A DNA stretch of 64,000 nt from Macrococcus hajekii (GCF_004359505.1 NZ_SCWE01000001.1:62001-126000), one strand, 5' to 3'. Numbered from the stretch's first letter, positions 44,250 to 53,359 are shown. Program-made: numbers and translations. The notes: generated from the sequence alone by a model not told the origin.

Positions 44250-44291
44250 AATAAAGACCGATTCCCTAAAAAGAAATCGGTCTTTATTTTT
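44250..44291. terminator. bidirectional terminator, MFS / lipoprotein
   Basis: AAATAAAGACCGATT / AATCGGTCTTTATTT stem. Confidence 0.9.
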
Positions 44292-45003
44292 ATTCGCCTA
44301 CTGTTTTCGCTTGCTTGACTTCATTCGGAATTTCAAGTTTGACGTTATTGATGTCTGAGAATGTCGTCACAGCATTATTTTCAATTGCTGTTTCTTTGTT
44401 TTTCAGTTTCAGGTCATTGGTGATTTTTTCTATCTGATTGTTTTTATTGAAATTAACGGTGATGGTGTTATGGATATCTGGGAACTTTTTCTGCAGGTCT
44501 TTGATGGCTTTTTTATCGTTCTCTTGTTGTCCGAATATTTTCAAGTATTGTTCATAGCTTGTGATTGTTTCTGTCAGTGTACCCGATTTGTAATCAGCAT
44601 CTTTCAGCTTGTCGATCAGTTTAAACTGTTCACTGTAGAGAAGTGGTGTAGTCATAGCAAGCAGCTGTGAGCCGCCTAGTTTTGATGCATCAATCCACTG
44701 ACCGTCCTGCTGAAGAATGGCTTTATTCTCGTAGACATAGAATTTGCCATTCTCCTCCTGATTTTTTACGGTGACTTCCTGATTGTCATCTTTATCTTTT
44801 TTCAGGCTGAGATAGGTTTGGGAGGATTTGCTGTTTTCTTTTGTCTTATTTTTATAAGTAGATGCATACGATTTTACGTCCTGTTTCGTTTCCTGTGCCG
44901 CTTTTATCTGCGATGCTGTGTCAGTTACTTGAATGTCTTTGTCTGCCTGACAACCTGCCAGCACTATTGTCGCTAATAAGCCGGCTGTTAATTTTTTATA
45001 CAT
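44290..45003 (-). CDS. secreted lipoprotein of unknown function
   Basis: 237 residues. Signal peptide MYKKLTAGLLATIVLAGC with the lipobox LAGC, so the mature protein is lipid-anchored at Cys18. The mature part is Lys/Asp/Asn-rich with a possible LolA/DUF6612-like beta layout (FYVYENKAILQQDGQWIDASK). Start ATG 45003 follows GGAGGC. Divergent from the flavoprotein gene. Ligand unknown. Confidence 0.85.
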   Translation of the reverse strand: MYKKLTAGLLATIVLAGCQADKDIQVTDTASQIKAAQETKQDVKSYASTYKNKTKENSKSSQTYLSLKKDKDDNQEVTVKNQEENGKFYVYENKAILQQDGQWIDASKLGGSQLLAMTTPLLYSEQFKLIDKLKDADYKSGTLTETITSYEQYLKIFGQQENDKKAIKDLQKKFPDIHNTITVNFNKNNQIEKITNDLKLKNKETAIENNAVTTFSDINNVKLEIPNEVKQAKTVGE

Positions 45004-45089
45004 ATTATGCCTCCGAATTTCGTCTGTCTTTAGTATAATGATAATAATAGCTTATTCGCAACTGAAGTTATAACGAAAAGGAGTCTATT

Positions 45090-46547
45090 ATGAAAATTGC
45101 AATTATCGGTGGTGGCGTTGCAGGTACGCATGTCCTCAAATATTTATTGAACAATAAATTGAGCAAAAAGATGGATATTACAGTTTTTGATGATCAGAAG
45201 TATATGGGGAAAGGTCGGGCATTTCAATATGAGGATGTAGAGCTGCTGCTGAACTTCCCGGCGAATCAACTGTCTATGAAGCGTAATAAACCAGAGGATT
45301 TCCTGAAGTGGGTGGAGAAAAATTATTCTCTTGAGTCTGTACAGGAGCGCGAAGGGGATAATACGAATCAGGAAGGCAATATTTATTTCTCTCGTCAGCT
45401 GTTCGGTAATTATATGAATGACCAGTTCGACAGTCTTGTTAAAAAGGGTAAAGTGAGAGTGATTACGGATCATATTAGAACGATTGATAAGGTGAAGGAT
45501 GGTTATTCACTGTCAACTCAGAATGAAGCCTATACATTTGATTATATATTTATGACAAGTGGTCAGCTTTATCCGCGCGACCCTTATCATCTGAATGGCA
45601 CTGATAACTATATCTCGTGGCCTTATCCAATGCATACACTGTCTATAGAACCTGATAAGGATTATGCAGTGATTGGTGCAGGACTCAGCGGTCTGGATTG
45701 TATTCGATACCTTTATAAAGAAGGTGTAAGAGGTATTACAGTTGCTTCGCATTCCGGTGAAGTTCAGTCGGTGCGGGGCAAGATGGTTAATTATAAATTC
45801 AAGTATTTTACTGCGGCTGCCTTCCGTAAAATCCGTCATAAAAATAATGATTTTATTCCGCTTGAGAAGGCAGTCGAACTGTTCAAGAAGGAATGTGAAT
45901 ATCAAGGTATCAATCTTGATCAGTTCTACGGTGTATCGCGTAAAAATCCGTTACAGGCGATGCAGTTCGATCTTAAACATCATGAAGCAATCGGGGCACT
46001 GCAGTCAGCCATCTATCAGACGATGTTCGAAGCACCGCTGATCTGGCCGTTTATGACGCGTGAGGATAAAGCAGAGTATCTGGAAACATATGCACCGTTT
46101 ATTGCTCACTACTCCAATCCAATGCCTGAACCCAGCGCAGAGGAAATGATTGACCAGCTGGAGAATGGTGAAGTGAAAATCAAGCCAGGACTTAAGGCTG
46201 TTGAATATAAGTATCGTAAGTTCCGCCTCTATTACGAGGATGGTTCAGAAGATCGTGTCCATTACGTCATCAATGCGACAGGCCCGGCTAAACACTTAAG
46301 TCAGACAGAGCCAGGACAGATGGTTAACAGCCTGTTGAATAATGGACTGATTGCAGCACATGCTGATGGTGGTATTCAAGTGATGCCTGAAGATAGCCGC
46401 ATCATCAGTCCTAAATATGGGGTATTGAATGATTTCATTGCGCTCGGTCAGATGACGGGCGGCGTTAATTACAATAATAACGGTGTCTATGAATTGCTGC
46501 TAGAAGCAAGACGTGTAGTGAAAGCATTTTACTCACGTATTAAGTAA
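45090..46547 (+). CDS. FAD/NAD(P)-binding oxidoreductase
   Basis: 485 residues. N-terminal dinucleotide fold IAIIGGGVAGTHVLKYLL, then GRAFQYEDVELLLNFPANQL, a second GxGxxG in YAVIGAGLSGLDCIRYL (about residue 195) and the later INATGP motif. It matches the FAD-NAD(P)-binding (NAD_binding_9) group, related to N-hydroxylating and Baeyer-Villiger-type monooxygenases, without a defined substrate. AAAGGAG precedes the ATG. It lies upstream of the rib operon but is separated by the FMN riboswitch promoter. Confidence 0.85.
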   Translation: MKIAIIGGGVAGTHVLKYLLNNKLSKKMDITVFDDQKYMGKGRAFQYEDVELLLNFPANQLSMKRNKPEDFLKWVEKNYSLESVQEREGDNTNQEGNIYFSRQLFGNYMNDQFDSLVKKGKVRVITDHIRTIDKVKDGYSLSTQNEAYTFDYIFMTSGQLYPRDPYHLNGTDNYISWPYPMHTLSIEPDKDYAVIGAGLSGLDCIRYLYKEGVRGITVASHSGEVQSVRGKMVNYKFKYFTAAAFRKIRHKNNDFIPLEKAVELFKKECEYQGINLDQFYGVSRKNPLQAMQFDLKHHEAIGALQSAIYQTMFEAPLIWPFMTREDKAEYLETYAPFIAHYSNPMPEPSAEEMIDQLENGEVKIKPGLKAVEYKYRKFRLYYEDGSEDRVHYVINATGPAKHLSQTEPGQMVNSLLNNGLIAAHADGGIQVMPEDSRIISPKYGVLNDFIALGQMTGGVNYNNNGVYELLLEARRVVKAFYSRIK

Positions 46548-46552
46548 GCCTG

Positions 46553-46581
46553 TTGCATTTACCTGAAAATTTCAGTACGAT
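46553..46581 (+). promoter_or_regulatory. rib operon promoter with palindrome in the spacer
   Basis: TTGCAT (46553-46558) and TACGAT (46576-46581) with 17 bp spacing, ending about 35 bp before the FMN riboswitch. The spacer contains the 13-base palindrome CTGAAAATTTCAG (46563-46575). Confidence 0.6.
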
Positions 46582-46616
46582 AGTCATGTTAGGCAACTAA
46601 CAGAATTCAATATAAT

Positions 46617-46743
46617 ATTCTTTCGGGGCAGGGTGTAATTCCCAACCGGCGGTGATAGCCCGCGACCCAGTATCTTTTTTGATGCTGGCTGATTCAGTGT
46701 AACTCTGAAGCCGACAGTTAAAGTCTGGATGGGAGAAAGAATA
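46617..46743 (+). promoter_or_regulatory. FMN riboswitch (RFN element)
   Basis: Canonical RFN blocks in order: CGGGGCAGGGTGTAATTCCC, ACCGGCGGTGATAGCCCGCGA, TGATTCAGTGTAACTCTGAAG, CCGACAGTTAAAGTCTGGATG and GGGAGAAAGAAT. The outer helix pairs ATTCTTTC with GAAAGAAT. FMN binding should promote the terminator at 46812-46837 and repress the rib operon. Confidence 0.96.
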
Positions 46744-46811
46744 AGACACCATTGTAAAATGGTCTATTTGGAATGGATTTTTTACAAGGTCTTATTTGTG
46801 ATACCTAAATT

Positions 46812-46837
46812 TAAGCCGCCCCTCGGGGCGGCTTTTT
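46812..46837 (+). terminator. FMN-riboswitch terminator before ribD
   Basis: AAGCCGCCCC / GGGGCGGCTT stem followed by six T residues, 19 bp ahead of ribD. Confidence 0.9.
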
Positions 46838-46855
46838 TATTTTGAGGAGGCACAG

Positions 46856-47884
46856 ATGTATATTGAACAGGCATTTGAACTAGTTAAAATGACGACGGGA
46901 CAGACAGGACGTAACCCTGCTGTCGGCTGCATTATAGTAAAAGAAGGCGTCATCATCGGTATAGGTGCGCATCTGAAGGAAGGTACAGCTCATGCCGAAG
47001 TACAGGCTATCCGCATGGCGGGCGATGCACGTGATGCTACGCTTTATTGCACGCTTGAACCTTGCAACCATAGAGGGAAAACCCCGCCATGTACGGAAGC
47101 GATTATTGCTGCAGGTATAAAAAAAGTCGTATTTGCTGAACGTGACACAAGTCTGGATAATACCGGTATCCGTCATATGGAGGCACATGGTATTACAGTC
47201 GAGCATCGTCCAAATGAGATTATCAGCCGCTATTATGAGGCATTCTTCATATCGAAGGAAACGAACAGACCATTTGTGACATTGAAGCTGGCGACGACTC
47301 TTGATGGTAAACTTGCAGATGATGCAGGCAACAGTAAATGGCTGACAGGTGAAGCGTCACGTCGTGATGTCCACGCGCTGCGACATCGCCATGATGCTGT
47401 ACTTGTCGGTCGCTCCACATACGAAGTCGACCATCCGAAGCTTGATGCACGTCACGTCAGTGATAAAATACCGGCGAAAGTCATTGTGACACAGTCAGGT
47501 GATGTGGAGATCCATAATCAGGATATCGACAGTGCGCAGCGACTGATTGTTATAGGACCGAAGCCGGTTGAACAGGCGGAGACGATTGTAACAGATGACT
47601 TCAGACCCGCGCGTATTCTTGAGCTGCTCTTTCAGGCAGGGATCAGTCGATTGATGATTGAAGGTGGCTCAAGGGTGCTCAGTGAATTTATAGAACAGGA
47701 TTGTTTTGATGAAATCGTCATTTACTATGCCCCGAAATTACTTGGCGGTACACTGAACAATCGCTTTTATCATACGTTGGAAAGTCGGATGATCGATCTC
47801 GAGCTGACAGATGTCGCACGCTTCGATGATGATATCAGATTGACCTACAGAAAGGGGCAGACAGATGTTCACAGGACTCATTGA
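46856..47884 (+). CDS. ribD: bifunctional diaminohydroxyphosphoribosylaminopyrimidine deaminase / reductase RibD
   Basis: 342 residues. N-terminal zinc deaminase with HAEVQAIR and LEPCNHRGKTPPCTEAI (about residues 50-85), and a C-terminal DHFR-like reductase (about 145-340) with TLDGKLADDAGNSKWLTG and IEGGSRVLSEFI. It catalyses the second and third steps of riboflavin synthesis. First gene of the riboswitch-controlled operon; GGAGG precedes the ATG; overlaps ribE by 20 bp. Confidence 0.96.
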   Translation: MYIEQAFELVKMTTGQTGRNPAVGCIIVKEGVIIGIGAHLKEGTAHAEVQAIRMAGDARDATLYCTLEPCNHRGKTPPCTEAIIAAGIKKVVFAERDTSLDNTGIRHMEAHGITVEHRPNEIISRYYEAFFISKETNRPFVTLKLATTLDGKLADDAGNSKWLTGEASRRDVHALRHRHDAVLVGRSTYEVDHPKLDARHVSDKIPAKVIVTQSGDVEIHNQDIDSAQRLIVIGPKPVEQAETIVTDDFRPARILELLFQAGISRLMIEGGSRVLSEFIEQDCFDEIVIYYAPKLLGGTLNNRFYHTLESRMIDLELTDVARFDDDIRLTYRKGQTDVHRTH

Positions 47885-48464
47885 AGAAATAGGTACGGTT
47901 GAACGAATCAGGCAGCAGGGTGCAATCAAGATGACAATCGGCTGCAGTAAAATTTTAGAGGATATCAAAATCGGTGATTCTATCGCAGTGGACGGAACGT
48001 GTCTGACCGTCACATCGTTTACTGACACATCCTTCGATGTCGATGTGATTATCGGTACTTCTGACCGCACGAAATTTAAGACGGTCAGTACAGGTTACAA
48101 AGTAAATCTGGAGCGTGCGCTGCTGCCGACTACACGTTTAGGGGGACACTTTGTCTCAGGACATGTTGATAGTACAGGCAAAGTGCTGCGTAAACTGTCT
48201 AAAGGAAATGCTATCGTCTATCATATCAGTCTCGAGCGGAGTGACCTGAAATATGTTATTCCAAAAGGTTCCATCTCAGTGGACGGCACTTCCTTGACCA
48301 TATTTGATCTGAAAGCTAATTATTTCGAGATTCAGCTGATTCCAGAAACGCAGGCAGCGACTAAACTAACGACCCTGAAACCGGGTGACACGGTTCATCT
48401 CGAATTCGATATGCTCGGTAAATACATCGTCAGACAGGAGGCGCTGTCATGTTCGATAGAATAG
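47865..48464 (+). CDS. ribE: riboflavin synthase, alpha subunit
   Basis: 199 residues, two repeated lumazine-binding barrels: MFTGLIEEIGTVERI at the N-terminus and the second repeat beginning near residue 98 (FVSGHVDSTGKV). Active-site segments VDGTCLTVTSF and VDGTSLTIFDL occur once in each half. It dismutates two lumazines to riboflavin. The start lies inside the end of ribD with AAAGGGG upstream; the stop overlaps ribBA by 16 bp. Confidence 0.95.
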   Translation: MFTGLIEEIGTVERIRQQGAIKMTIGCSKILEDIKIGDSIAVDGTCLTVTSFTDTSFDVDVIIGTSDRTKFKTVSTGYKVNLERALLPTTRLGGHFVSGHVDSTGKVLRKLSKGNAIVYHISLERSDLKYVIPKGSISVDGTSLTIFDLKANYFEIQLIPETQAATKLTTLKPGDTVHLEFDMLGKYIVRQEALSCSIE

Positions 48465-49633
48465 AAGATGCACTGATTAATCTGAGAATGGGTAAGCCGG
48501 TCATCGTGGTTGACTCAGAGGACAGAGAAAATGAGGGAGATCTTGTGGCGGTGACAGAATTCATGAAGCCGGAAGTCCTGAACATGATGATTACAGAAGC
48601 ACGTGGACTCGTCTGTGCACCTGTCTCAGAAGAAATAGCCGCTAAATTTAACTTAGCACCGATGACGATTCAAAACAATGATCCTCATGGTACAGCCTTT
48701 ACAGCAAGCATTGATCATGTGACATCGACAACAGGTATTAGTGTAAACGAGCGATATGATACAGTCCGTGCCTTACTCGGGCCTGACACAGCCTGCTTCA
48801 ATTCACCGGGTCATATCTTTCCGCTCATTGCAAGAGATGGAGGTGTGTTGATTCGTCAAGGTCATACAGAGGCATGTGTGGACTTAGCGACATTATGCGG
48901 TGCACAAGCGACAGGGGTGATCTGTGAAATCATTAAGGAAGACGGCACGATGGCGCGTCGTGATGATCTGGTGCTATTTAAACAGCAGCATGACTTGAAG
49001 ATGATTACGATTGAAGCACTGGTCCATTACCGTAAAAAACATGAAGCACTGGTCGGACGTGCGGCGGTTGTAGATATGCCGACTTTATTCGGACATTTCA
49101 CAGTCTACGGCTACGAGGAAATCTATAGTGATAAGGAACATGTCGTCTATATGAAACCTTTTGAAGGTATTCCAGATGTGCGCCTGCATTCTGAATGTCT
49201 GACGGGTGATGTCTTTCATAGTAAGCGCTGTGATTGCGGCGTACAACTGGAAAATGGATTGCGTCATATCGAAGAGCAGGGCGGCCTACTGATTTATTTA
49301 AGACAGGAAGGGCGCGGCATTGGGCTGATCAATAAGCTGAAAGCCTATGAAAAAATTGAACAGGGCTTAGACACAGTAGAGGCGAATGCGGCACTGGGAT
49401 TTGAAGCGGATCTGCGTGATTACGGAGTAGCAGCTTCAATACTCAAGGATTTGGAAATTCCATCCGTCAATCTTATCACCAATAATCCGCGGAAAATAAA
49501 AGGTCTGGAAAGATACGGTATAGACGTCAGACAGCGTATACCGCACCAGTTTTTGAGCAATCCCGCTAACAGTCAGTATCTAGCTACAAAAAAAGATAAA
49601 TTAGGACATTTACTGGAGGAGAAATTAATATGA
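48449..49633 (+). CDS. ribBA: bifunctional DHBP synthase / GTP cyclohydrolase II RibBA
   Basis: 394 residues. N-terminal DHBP synthase (about 1-200) with [12 protein letters not shown] and [15 protein letters not shown]-terminal GTP cyclohydrolase II (about 205-394) with the zinc-binding [18 protein letters not shown] and RQEGRGIGL. It supplies both precursors of riboflavin, from ribulose 5-phosphate and from GTP. The ribosome binding site CAGGAGG lies in ribE; the stop overlaps ribH by 4 bp. Confidence 0.96.
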   Translation: MFDRIEDALINLRMGKPVIVVDSEDRENEGDLVAVTEFMKPEVLNMMITEARGLVCAPVSEEIAAKFNLAPMTIQNNDPHGTAFTASIDHVTSTTGISVNERYDTVRALLGPDTACFNSPGHIFPLIARDGGVLIRQGHTEACVDLATLCGAQATGVICEIIKEDGTMARRDDLVLFKQQHDLKMITIEALVHYRKKHEALVGRAAVVDMPTLFGHFTVYGYEEIYSDKEHVVYMKPFEGIPDVRLHSECLTGDVFHSKRCDCGVQLENGLRHIEEQGGLLIYLRQEGRGIGLINKLKAYEKIEQGLDTVEANAALGFEADLRDYGVAASILKDLEIPSVNLITNNPRKIKGLERYGIDVRQRIPHQFLSNPANSQYLATKKDKLGHLLEEKLI

Positions 49634-50091
49634 AATTTGATGCTAAAGTAACAGGACAAGGACTTAGAATTGCTATCGTCTCTTCACGCTTCAACCATTT
49701 TATTACGGATAGATTAAATGAAGGTGCATTAGATACATTGATTCGTCACGGTGTAGAGGAAGCAGACATCGACCAGCTGCTCGTACCGGGTGCATTTGAA
49801 ATACCTTTCGTCGCGCAAAAACTGGCGAAGCAGGGTAAATATGATGCCATTATCACATTGGGCTGCGTGATTCGCGGTGCCACTACACATTATGATTATG
49901 TCTGTAATGAAGTCGCAAAAGGTGTATCCAAAGCGAATGAATTGGGTGTGCCGGTCATCTTTGGTGTACTGACAACTGAATCCATTGAGCAGGCGATTGA
50001 ACGTGCCGGCACTAAAGCAGGTAATAAAGGCGCAGAAGTGGCTGTAGCAGCGATTGAAATGGCTAACTTAAATAAAATGCTTGAAGCATAA
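49630..50091 (+). CDS. ribH: 6,7-dimethyl-8-ribityllumazine synthase
   Basis: 153 residues. Lumazine synthase motifs: [44 protein letters not shown] and [20 protein letters not shown]. Forms icosahedral or pentameric assemblies in the family. Last gene of the rib operon, coupled to ribBA by ATGA overlap and followed by a terminator. Confidence 0.96.
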   Translation: MKFDAKVTGQGLRIAIVSSRFNHFITDRLNEGALDTLIRHGVEEADIDQLLVPGAFEIPFVAQKLAKQGKYDAIITLGCVIRGATTHYDYVCNEVAKGVSKANELGVPVIFGVLTTESIEQAIERAGTKAGNKGAEVAVAAIEMANLNKMLEA

Positions 50092-50094
50092 AAA

Positions 50095-50131
50095 ATAAGC
50101 CTCAGTGAAAATCACTGAGGCTTATTTTTTT
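50095..50131. terminator. bidirectional terminator, ribH / proline dehydrogenase
   Basis: AATAAGCCTCAGTGA / TCACTGAGGCTTATT stem with A- and T-tracts. Confidence 0.9.
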
Positions 50132-50134
50132 TGA

Positions 50135-51133
50135 TTACTTACGCAGTTTAGTTGCAATAACAGCAAGTGCTGAAACAGCTGCAACAGCGCCGGCACCTAC
50201 TGCAATATTTTTATTTACTTCTGGTGTGAAGATGGATTTAGTAACGAGCTGTAAGTTCTGCGGACGCTCTGCAAGACGACGCATAAAGTAGCCGTACCAA
50301 TCCTGTCCGAATGGCACATAGACACAGAACTGATAGCCTTGCTTAGCAATTTCTTCCTGCAGCTCAGTACGGAAACCGTAAAGCATCTGGAATTCAATCA
50401 GGTCTTTGTTTAAGTTGTGCTGATTGATGAACTTCTTGGCATGCTCGATAATTTTATCGTCATGTGTGGCAATAGAAGTCATTGTTCTAGCACTAAGGAG
50501 ACGCTGTTCAATTAACTTAATGAAGTTTTCATCGATATCTTCCTTATTCTGATAAGCCACATCCGGTGTTTCCTTGTAAGCGCCTTTTACTAGACGAAGA
50601 CGCACATCTCTGTATTTTTCGATATCATCTGTTGCACGGAATAAGTAAGCTTGAATCACTGTACCGATATTTTTGAATTCCCCTTTTAAGCGGTCAAGAA
50701 TCTCGAAGGTCTGGACAGTATGCTTGTAGTCTTCTGTATCCAGATTGATGTGCATATGACCATGCTGATGTGCGGCCATTAAGATTTCGCGCACGTTCTC
50801 ATAGCAGAATTCTTTATCGACATCGAGACCAATCTGTGTCAATTTGATTGACATATGGGCTTTAACACCTGAATTATCGAGGGCTTTAATCATCGCAATA
50901 ATCTCTTCTTTAGCTTTTGTCGCTTCTTCTTTTGAGAAGACGAATTCACCTAAGTTATCGACTGTTGCTGTAATACCTTTACTATTCAGGTCTTTGATCG
51001 CAGTGATAGTTGAAGGGATATCGACGCCTGCAACCACTTTATTTGCACCGAGTGACAGACCATATTTCTTTGCTGCTTCGTTTAATGCCTGATTTTCACT
51101 CAACATAATGAAGAAATCTTTTGTTAATCCCAT
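50135..51133 (-). CDS. putA: proline dehydrogenase with C-terminal membrane tail
   Basis: 332 residues, monofunctional FAD-dependent proline dehydrogenase (proline to pyrroline-5-carboxylate). TIM-barrel landmarks: AHMSIKLTQIGLDVD, MHINLDTEDYKHT, LRLVKGAYKETPDVA and YVPFGQDWYGYFMRRLAERPQN, the last including the substrate- and FAD-contacting Tyr/Arg residues. The final 26 residues form a hydrophobic helix ending in TKLRK, a possible membrane tether. ATG 51133 follows AGGAGG. It lies next to the rib operon, as in S. aureus (from memory). Confidence 0.92.
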   Translation of the reverse strand: MGLTKDFFIMLSENQALNEAAKKYGLSLGANKVVAGVDIPSTITAIKDLNSKGITATVDNLGEFVFSKEEATKAKEEIIAMIKALDNSGVKAHMSIKLTQIGLDVDKEFCYENVREILMAAHQHGHMHINLDTEDYKHTVQTFEILDRLKGEFKNIGTVIQAYLFRATDDIEKYRDVRLRLVKGAYKETPDVAYQNKEDIDENFIKLIEQRLLSARTMTSIATHDDKIIEHAKKFINQHNLNKDLIEFQMLYGFRTELQEEIAKQGYQFCVYVPFGQDWYGYFMRRLAERPQNLQLVTKSIFTPEVNKNIAVGAGAVAAVSALAVIATKLRK

Positions 51134-51255
51134 GGTGATACCTCCTAATGTTTTCATATAACTTAATACATTTTACTACAAATAATCAAAAAGTTAAGCG
51201 TTTTCTTAAAAGTCAGGAGGCGTTATTTTGTGAAAAAATACACTTAACATAATAA

Positions 51256-51292
51256 AAAAAGTGTCTAATCTTCAGATTGGACACTTTTATCA
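51256..51292 (-). terminator. terminator of the 42-residue peptide gene
   Basis: On the minus strand, AAGTGTCCAATC / GATTAGACACTT forms a near-perfect stem followed by seven T residues. The peptide stop codon lies in its 3' arm. Confidence 0.8.
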
Positions 51293-51393
51293 GCGATAAT
51301 TCGGCTATCAAGCGGTTGGGCACTAATATCAATCAGTTGTGGTAAAGCGGTCAGCAGGCATAGAACGATAATGGTTTTTTTAATCAGCTGCAT
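51265..51393 (-). CDS. 42-residue secreted peptide precursor (orphan)
   Basis: ATG 51393 with a perfect AAGGAGG upstream; 42 codons to TAG at 51265-51267. The product starts MQLIKKTIIVLCLLTALPQL, a short positively charged end and a hydrophobic helix typical of a signal peptide, then ISAQPLDSRIIADKSVQSED, with possible cleavage after DISA. A promoter is visible on the same strand (TTTACA 51460-51465, TATATT 51436-51441, 18 bp apart), and a terminator closes the unit. Size and layout resemble Phr/PapR-type signalling precursors, but no receptor gene is adjacent. Function is not known. Confidence 0.65.
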   Translation of the reverse strand: MQLIKKTIIVLCLLTALPQLIDISAQPLDSRIIADKSVQSED

Positions 51394-51539
51394 AGTATCC
51401 TCCTTATGTTCTCTTCTTTTTTAGTTTAGCCTGATAATATAAAGAATAGATTAAGGATTTGTAAATAAATTATATATTTTAGCAGTACAGGTTGTTCAGA
51501 AACATGTATAATAATGAAAACGAAAAAGGAGCAGCGACT

Positions 51540-52619
51540 ATGAGAGATCTAGGTGTTTACTTTGGAACATTTGCCCCGTGTCATATCGGACATTTTGAAC
51601 AGATTGTCAGAGCAAAGCGTGAAAATGAGCGGGCACTTGTTATTGTATCGGGTTATGAAGGGGATAGAGGCGATCTGGCAGGGATGAGTCTTGTCAATCG
51701 TACAAAGGCGATGCGCGAGCTGTTGAAAGACGATGATAATGTCACTGTGATGAAACTGGACGAGACGGATATCCCTAAATATCCGGCAGGCTGGCAACCA
51801 TGGCTTGAACTGCTGCAGGCGCACATTGAAGAGGTTGGCAACTTCAATACTGTGACCTTCTACGTCGGTGAAGATGAGTACATTGAGCCGTTACAGACTT
51901 ACTTCGATGCAGAGTGGCCGGCGCGCGATGTGATTATTACACGTGTAGATAGAAGAATCACAGGCATCAGCGGAACATCAATCCGTGAGAACCCAATCTA
52001 TAACTGGGACTATGTCACACGTCCATTCCGCCGCTTCTTTGTGCAGAATGTCCTGATTATTGGTACAGCAAGCACTGGTAAGACAACATTAACCCGCGAT
52101 TTAGCGCGACGTTATTCCACTTCCTATTCACTTGAATATTCTCGTGAATATCAGACGGAACGACAGGTGAAAGATGATGAACTGGATATTAAGGATCTGC
52201 AGGCGATAGGTATCGGACAATATGAACTGAACCGCAAGCATATTCACTCACCAGGAACACGCAAAGTCTTTTTTGCAGATACAGACGTTATGACTACAAA
52301 GCTGTATTCTAAAATTTATCTATCTGATGAAGAATACGCGCATATTGCACCCGTTTTTGATTTTTATATTTCACAGCAGACGTGGGCACTGATCCTTCTG
52401 TTGCCGCCAACCACGAACTATGTGGATGACGGCTTCCGGGATATGTCACAGGCTGATATGGATTCACGTAACAAAATGCATCAGATGTTCCTGGATGAAT
52501 TGGAGCAGCATGGACTTATGGAACAGACGGTTATTCTAAAAGGTGAGAGTTTCCAGGATAAATATGAGGAAGCCCATCGTTTAGTTGACGAACTCCTGGC
52601 AGAAGGGAAGGATAACTAA
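51540..52619 (+). CDS. nadR: NadR-like NMN adenylyltransferase / ribosylnicotinamide kinase
   Basis: 359 residues. An N-terminal nucleotidyltransferase (about 1-170) has GVYFGTFAPCHIGHFEQI, the HxGH motif, and the ISGTSIRENP end motif; a C-terminal kinase (about 180-355) has Walker A GTASTGKTTLTRDL. The DNA-binding domain of enterobacterial NadR is absent. It phosphorylates nicotinamide riboside and adenylates NMN to NAD. ATG 51540 follows AAAGGAG. pnuC overlaps its stop (TAATG), giving a coupled uptake-and-salvage pair. Confidence 0.9.
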   Translation: MRDLGVYFGTFAPCHIGHFEQIVRAKRENERALVIVSGYEGDRGDLAGMSLVNRTKAMRELLKDDDNVTVMKLDETDIPKYPAGWQPWLELLQAHIEEVGNFNTVTFYVGEDEYIEPLQTYFDAEWPARDVIITRVDRRITGISGTSIRENPIYNWDYVTRPFRRFFVQNVLIIGTASTGKTTLTRDLARRYSTSYSLEYSREYQTERQVKDDELDIKDLQAIGIGQYELNRKHIHSPGTRKVFFADTDVMTTKLYSKIYLSDEEYAHIAPVFDFYISQQTWALILLLPPTTNYVDDGFRDMSQADMDSRNKMHQMFLDELEQHGLMEQTVILKGESFQDKYEEAHRLVDELLAEGKDN

Positions 52620-53359
52620 TGTTTCTGATTAAAGATTTTAAAGGATTTACAGTCTATGAGAAAGTGATGTTCGCACTATTTCTAATCATTCAAATTGCTG
52701 TATTCATTTATTTCTGGAAGAAAGACGGGAGTGCGGACTGGTTAAATATCGTAGCGGGTCTCTCCGGGGTTCTATGTGTCATTATGTCGGCGAAAGGCAG
52801 GCTCAGTACGTTCTTCTACGGTCTGATTCAAGTGGCCTCATATGGCTATATCAGTTTTGAACATAAGTATTACGGTGAAGTCGGCTTACAGGTTGTCTTC
52901 GGGATATTTCAGTTTGTCGGCCTTTATTTCTGGATTAAAAATATGCATAGCGATCATTTGACGGAAGATCCTAATGTACAGGAGGTCGATTCACGTAGTC
53001 TCAACGTTACAGGATGGGGACTGACAGCGGCTATCACTGCAATCATCTATGCGATTGTTGTCTATATCCTGATTTCACGGACAGATGCCAAGCAGCCATG
53101 GGTCGACGGAGTAGCGACCAGTCTGAGTCTTGTGGGTCAGACTTTGATGACACTTCGATATAAAGAGCAGTGGCTCTTCTGGATTGTGATTAATATGGTC
53201 TCTATCTTTTTATGGGCAAGAGGGATGTTCCAAAACGGTGGTGTAGATGCAGCAGGCATTTCTATGGTTACGATGTGGGTGGCCTTCCTGATTAATAGTG
53301 TCTATGGTTACTACTACTGGAAAAAGCTTCAACATGTGCAGGTCAATGAGAAATATTAA
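52619..53359 (+). CDS. pnuC: nicotinamide riboside transporter PnuC
   Basis: 246-residue membrane protein with about seven helices. PnuC features: NIVAGLSGVLCVIMSAKGRLSTFFYGLIQVASYGYI and the later QPWVDGVATSLSLVGQTLMT and WIVINMVSIFLWARG. These carriers facilitate diffusion of nicotinamide riboside, trapped by phosphorylation. Direct overlap with nadR makes nicotinamide riboside the likely substrate. Confidence 0.92.
   Translation: MFLIKDFKGFTVYEKVMFALFLIIQIAVFIYFWKKDGSADWLNIVAGLSGVLCVIMSAKGRLSTFFYGLIQVASYGYISFEHKYYGEVGLQVVFGIFQFVGLYFWIKNMHSDHLTEDPNVQEVDSRSLNVTGWGLTAAITAIIYAIVVYILISRTDAKQPWVDGVATSLSLVGQTLMTLRYKEQWLFWIVINMVSIFLWARGMFQNGGVDAAGISMVTMWVAFLINSVYGYYYWKKLQHVQVNEKY

Noticed and set aside
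45032-45050. Fur-box-like sequence (ATAATGATAAT core) between the lipoprotein and flavoprotein genes
   Set aside because: Only about 13 of 19 positions match, the region is AT-rich, and neither gene is a clear iron gene.
51210-51240. Strong Shine-Dalgarno (AGGAGG) followed by GTG AAA AAA TAC ACT TAA on the plus strand
   Set aside because: It encodes only five residues and no longer frame follows; it may be a relic or chance, with no further evidence.
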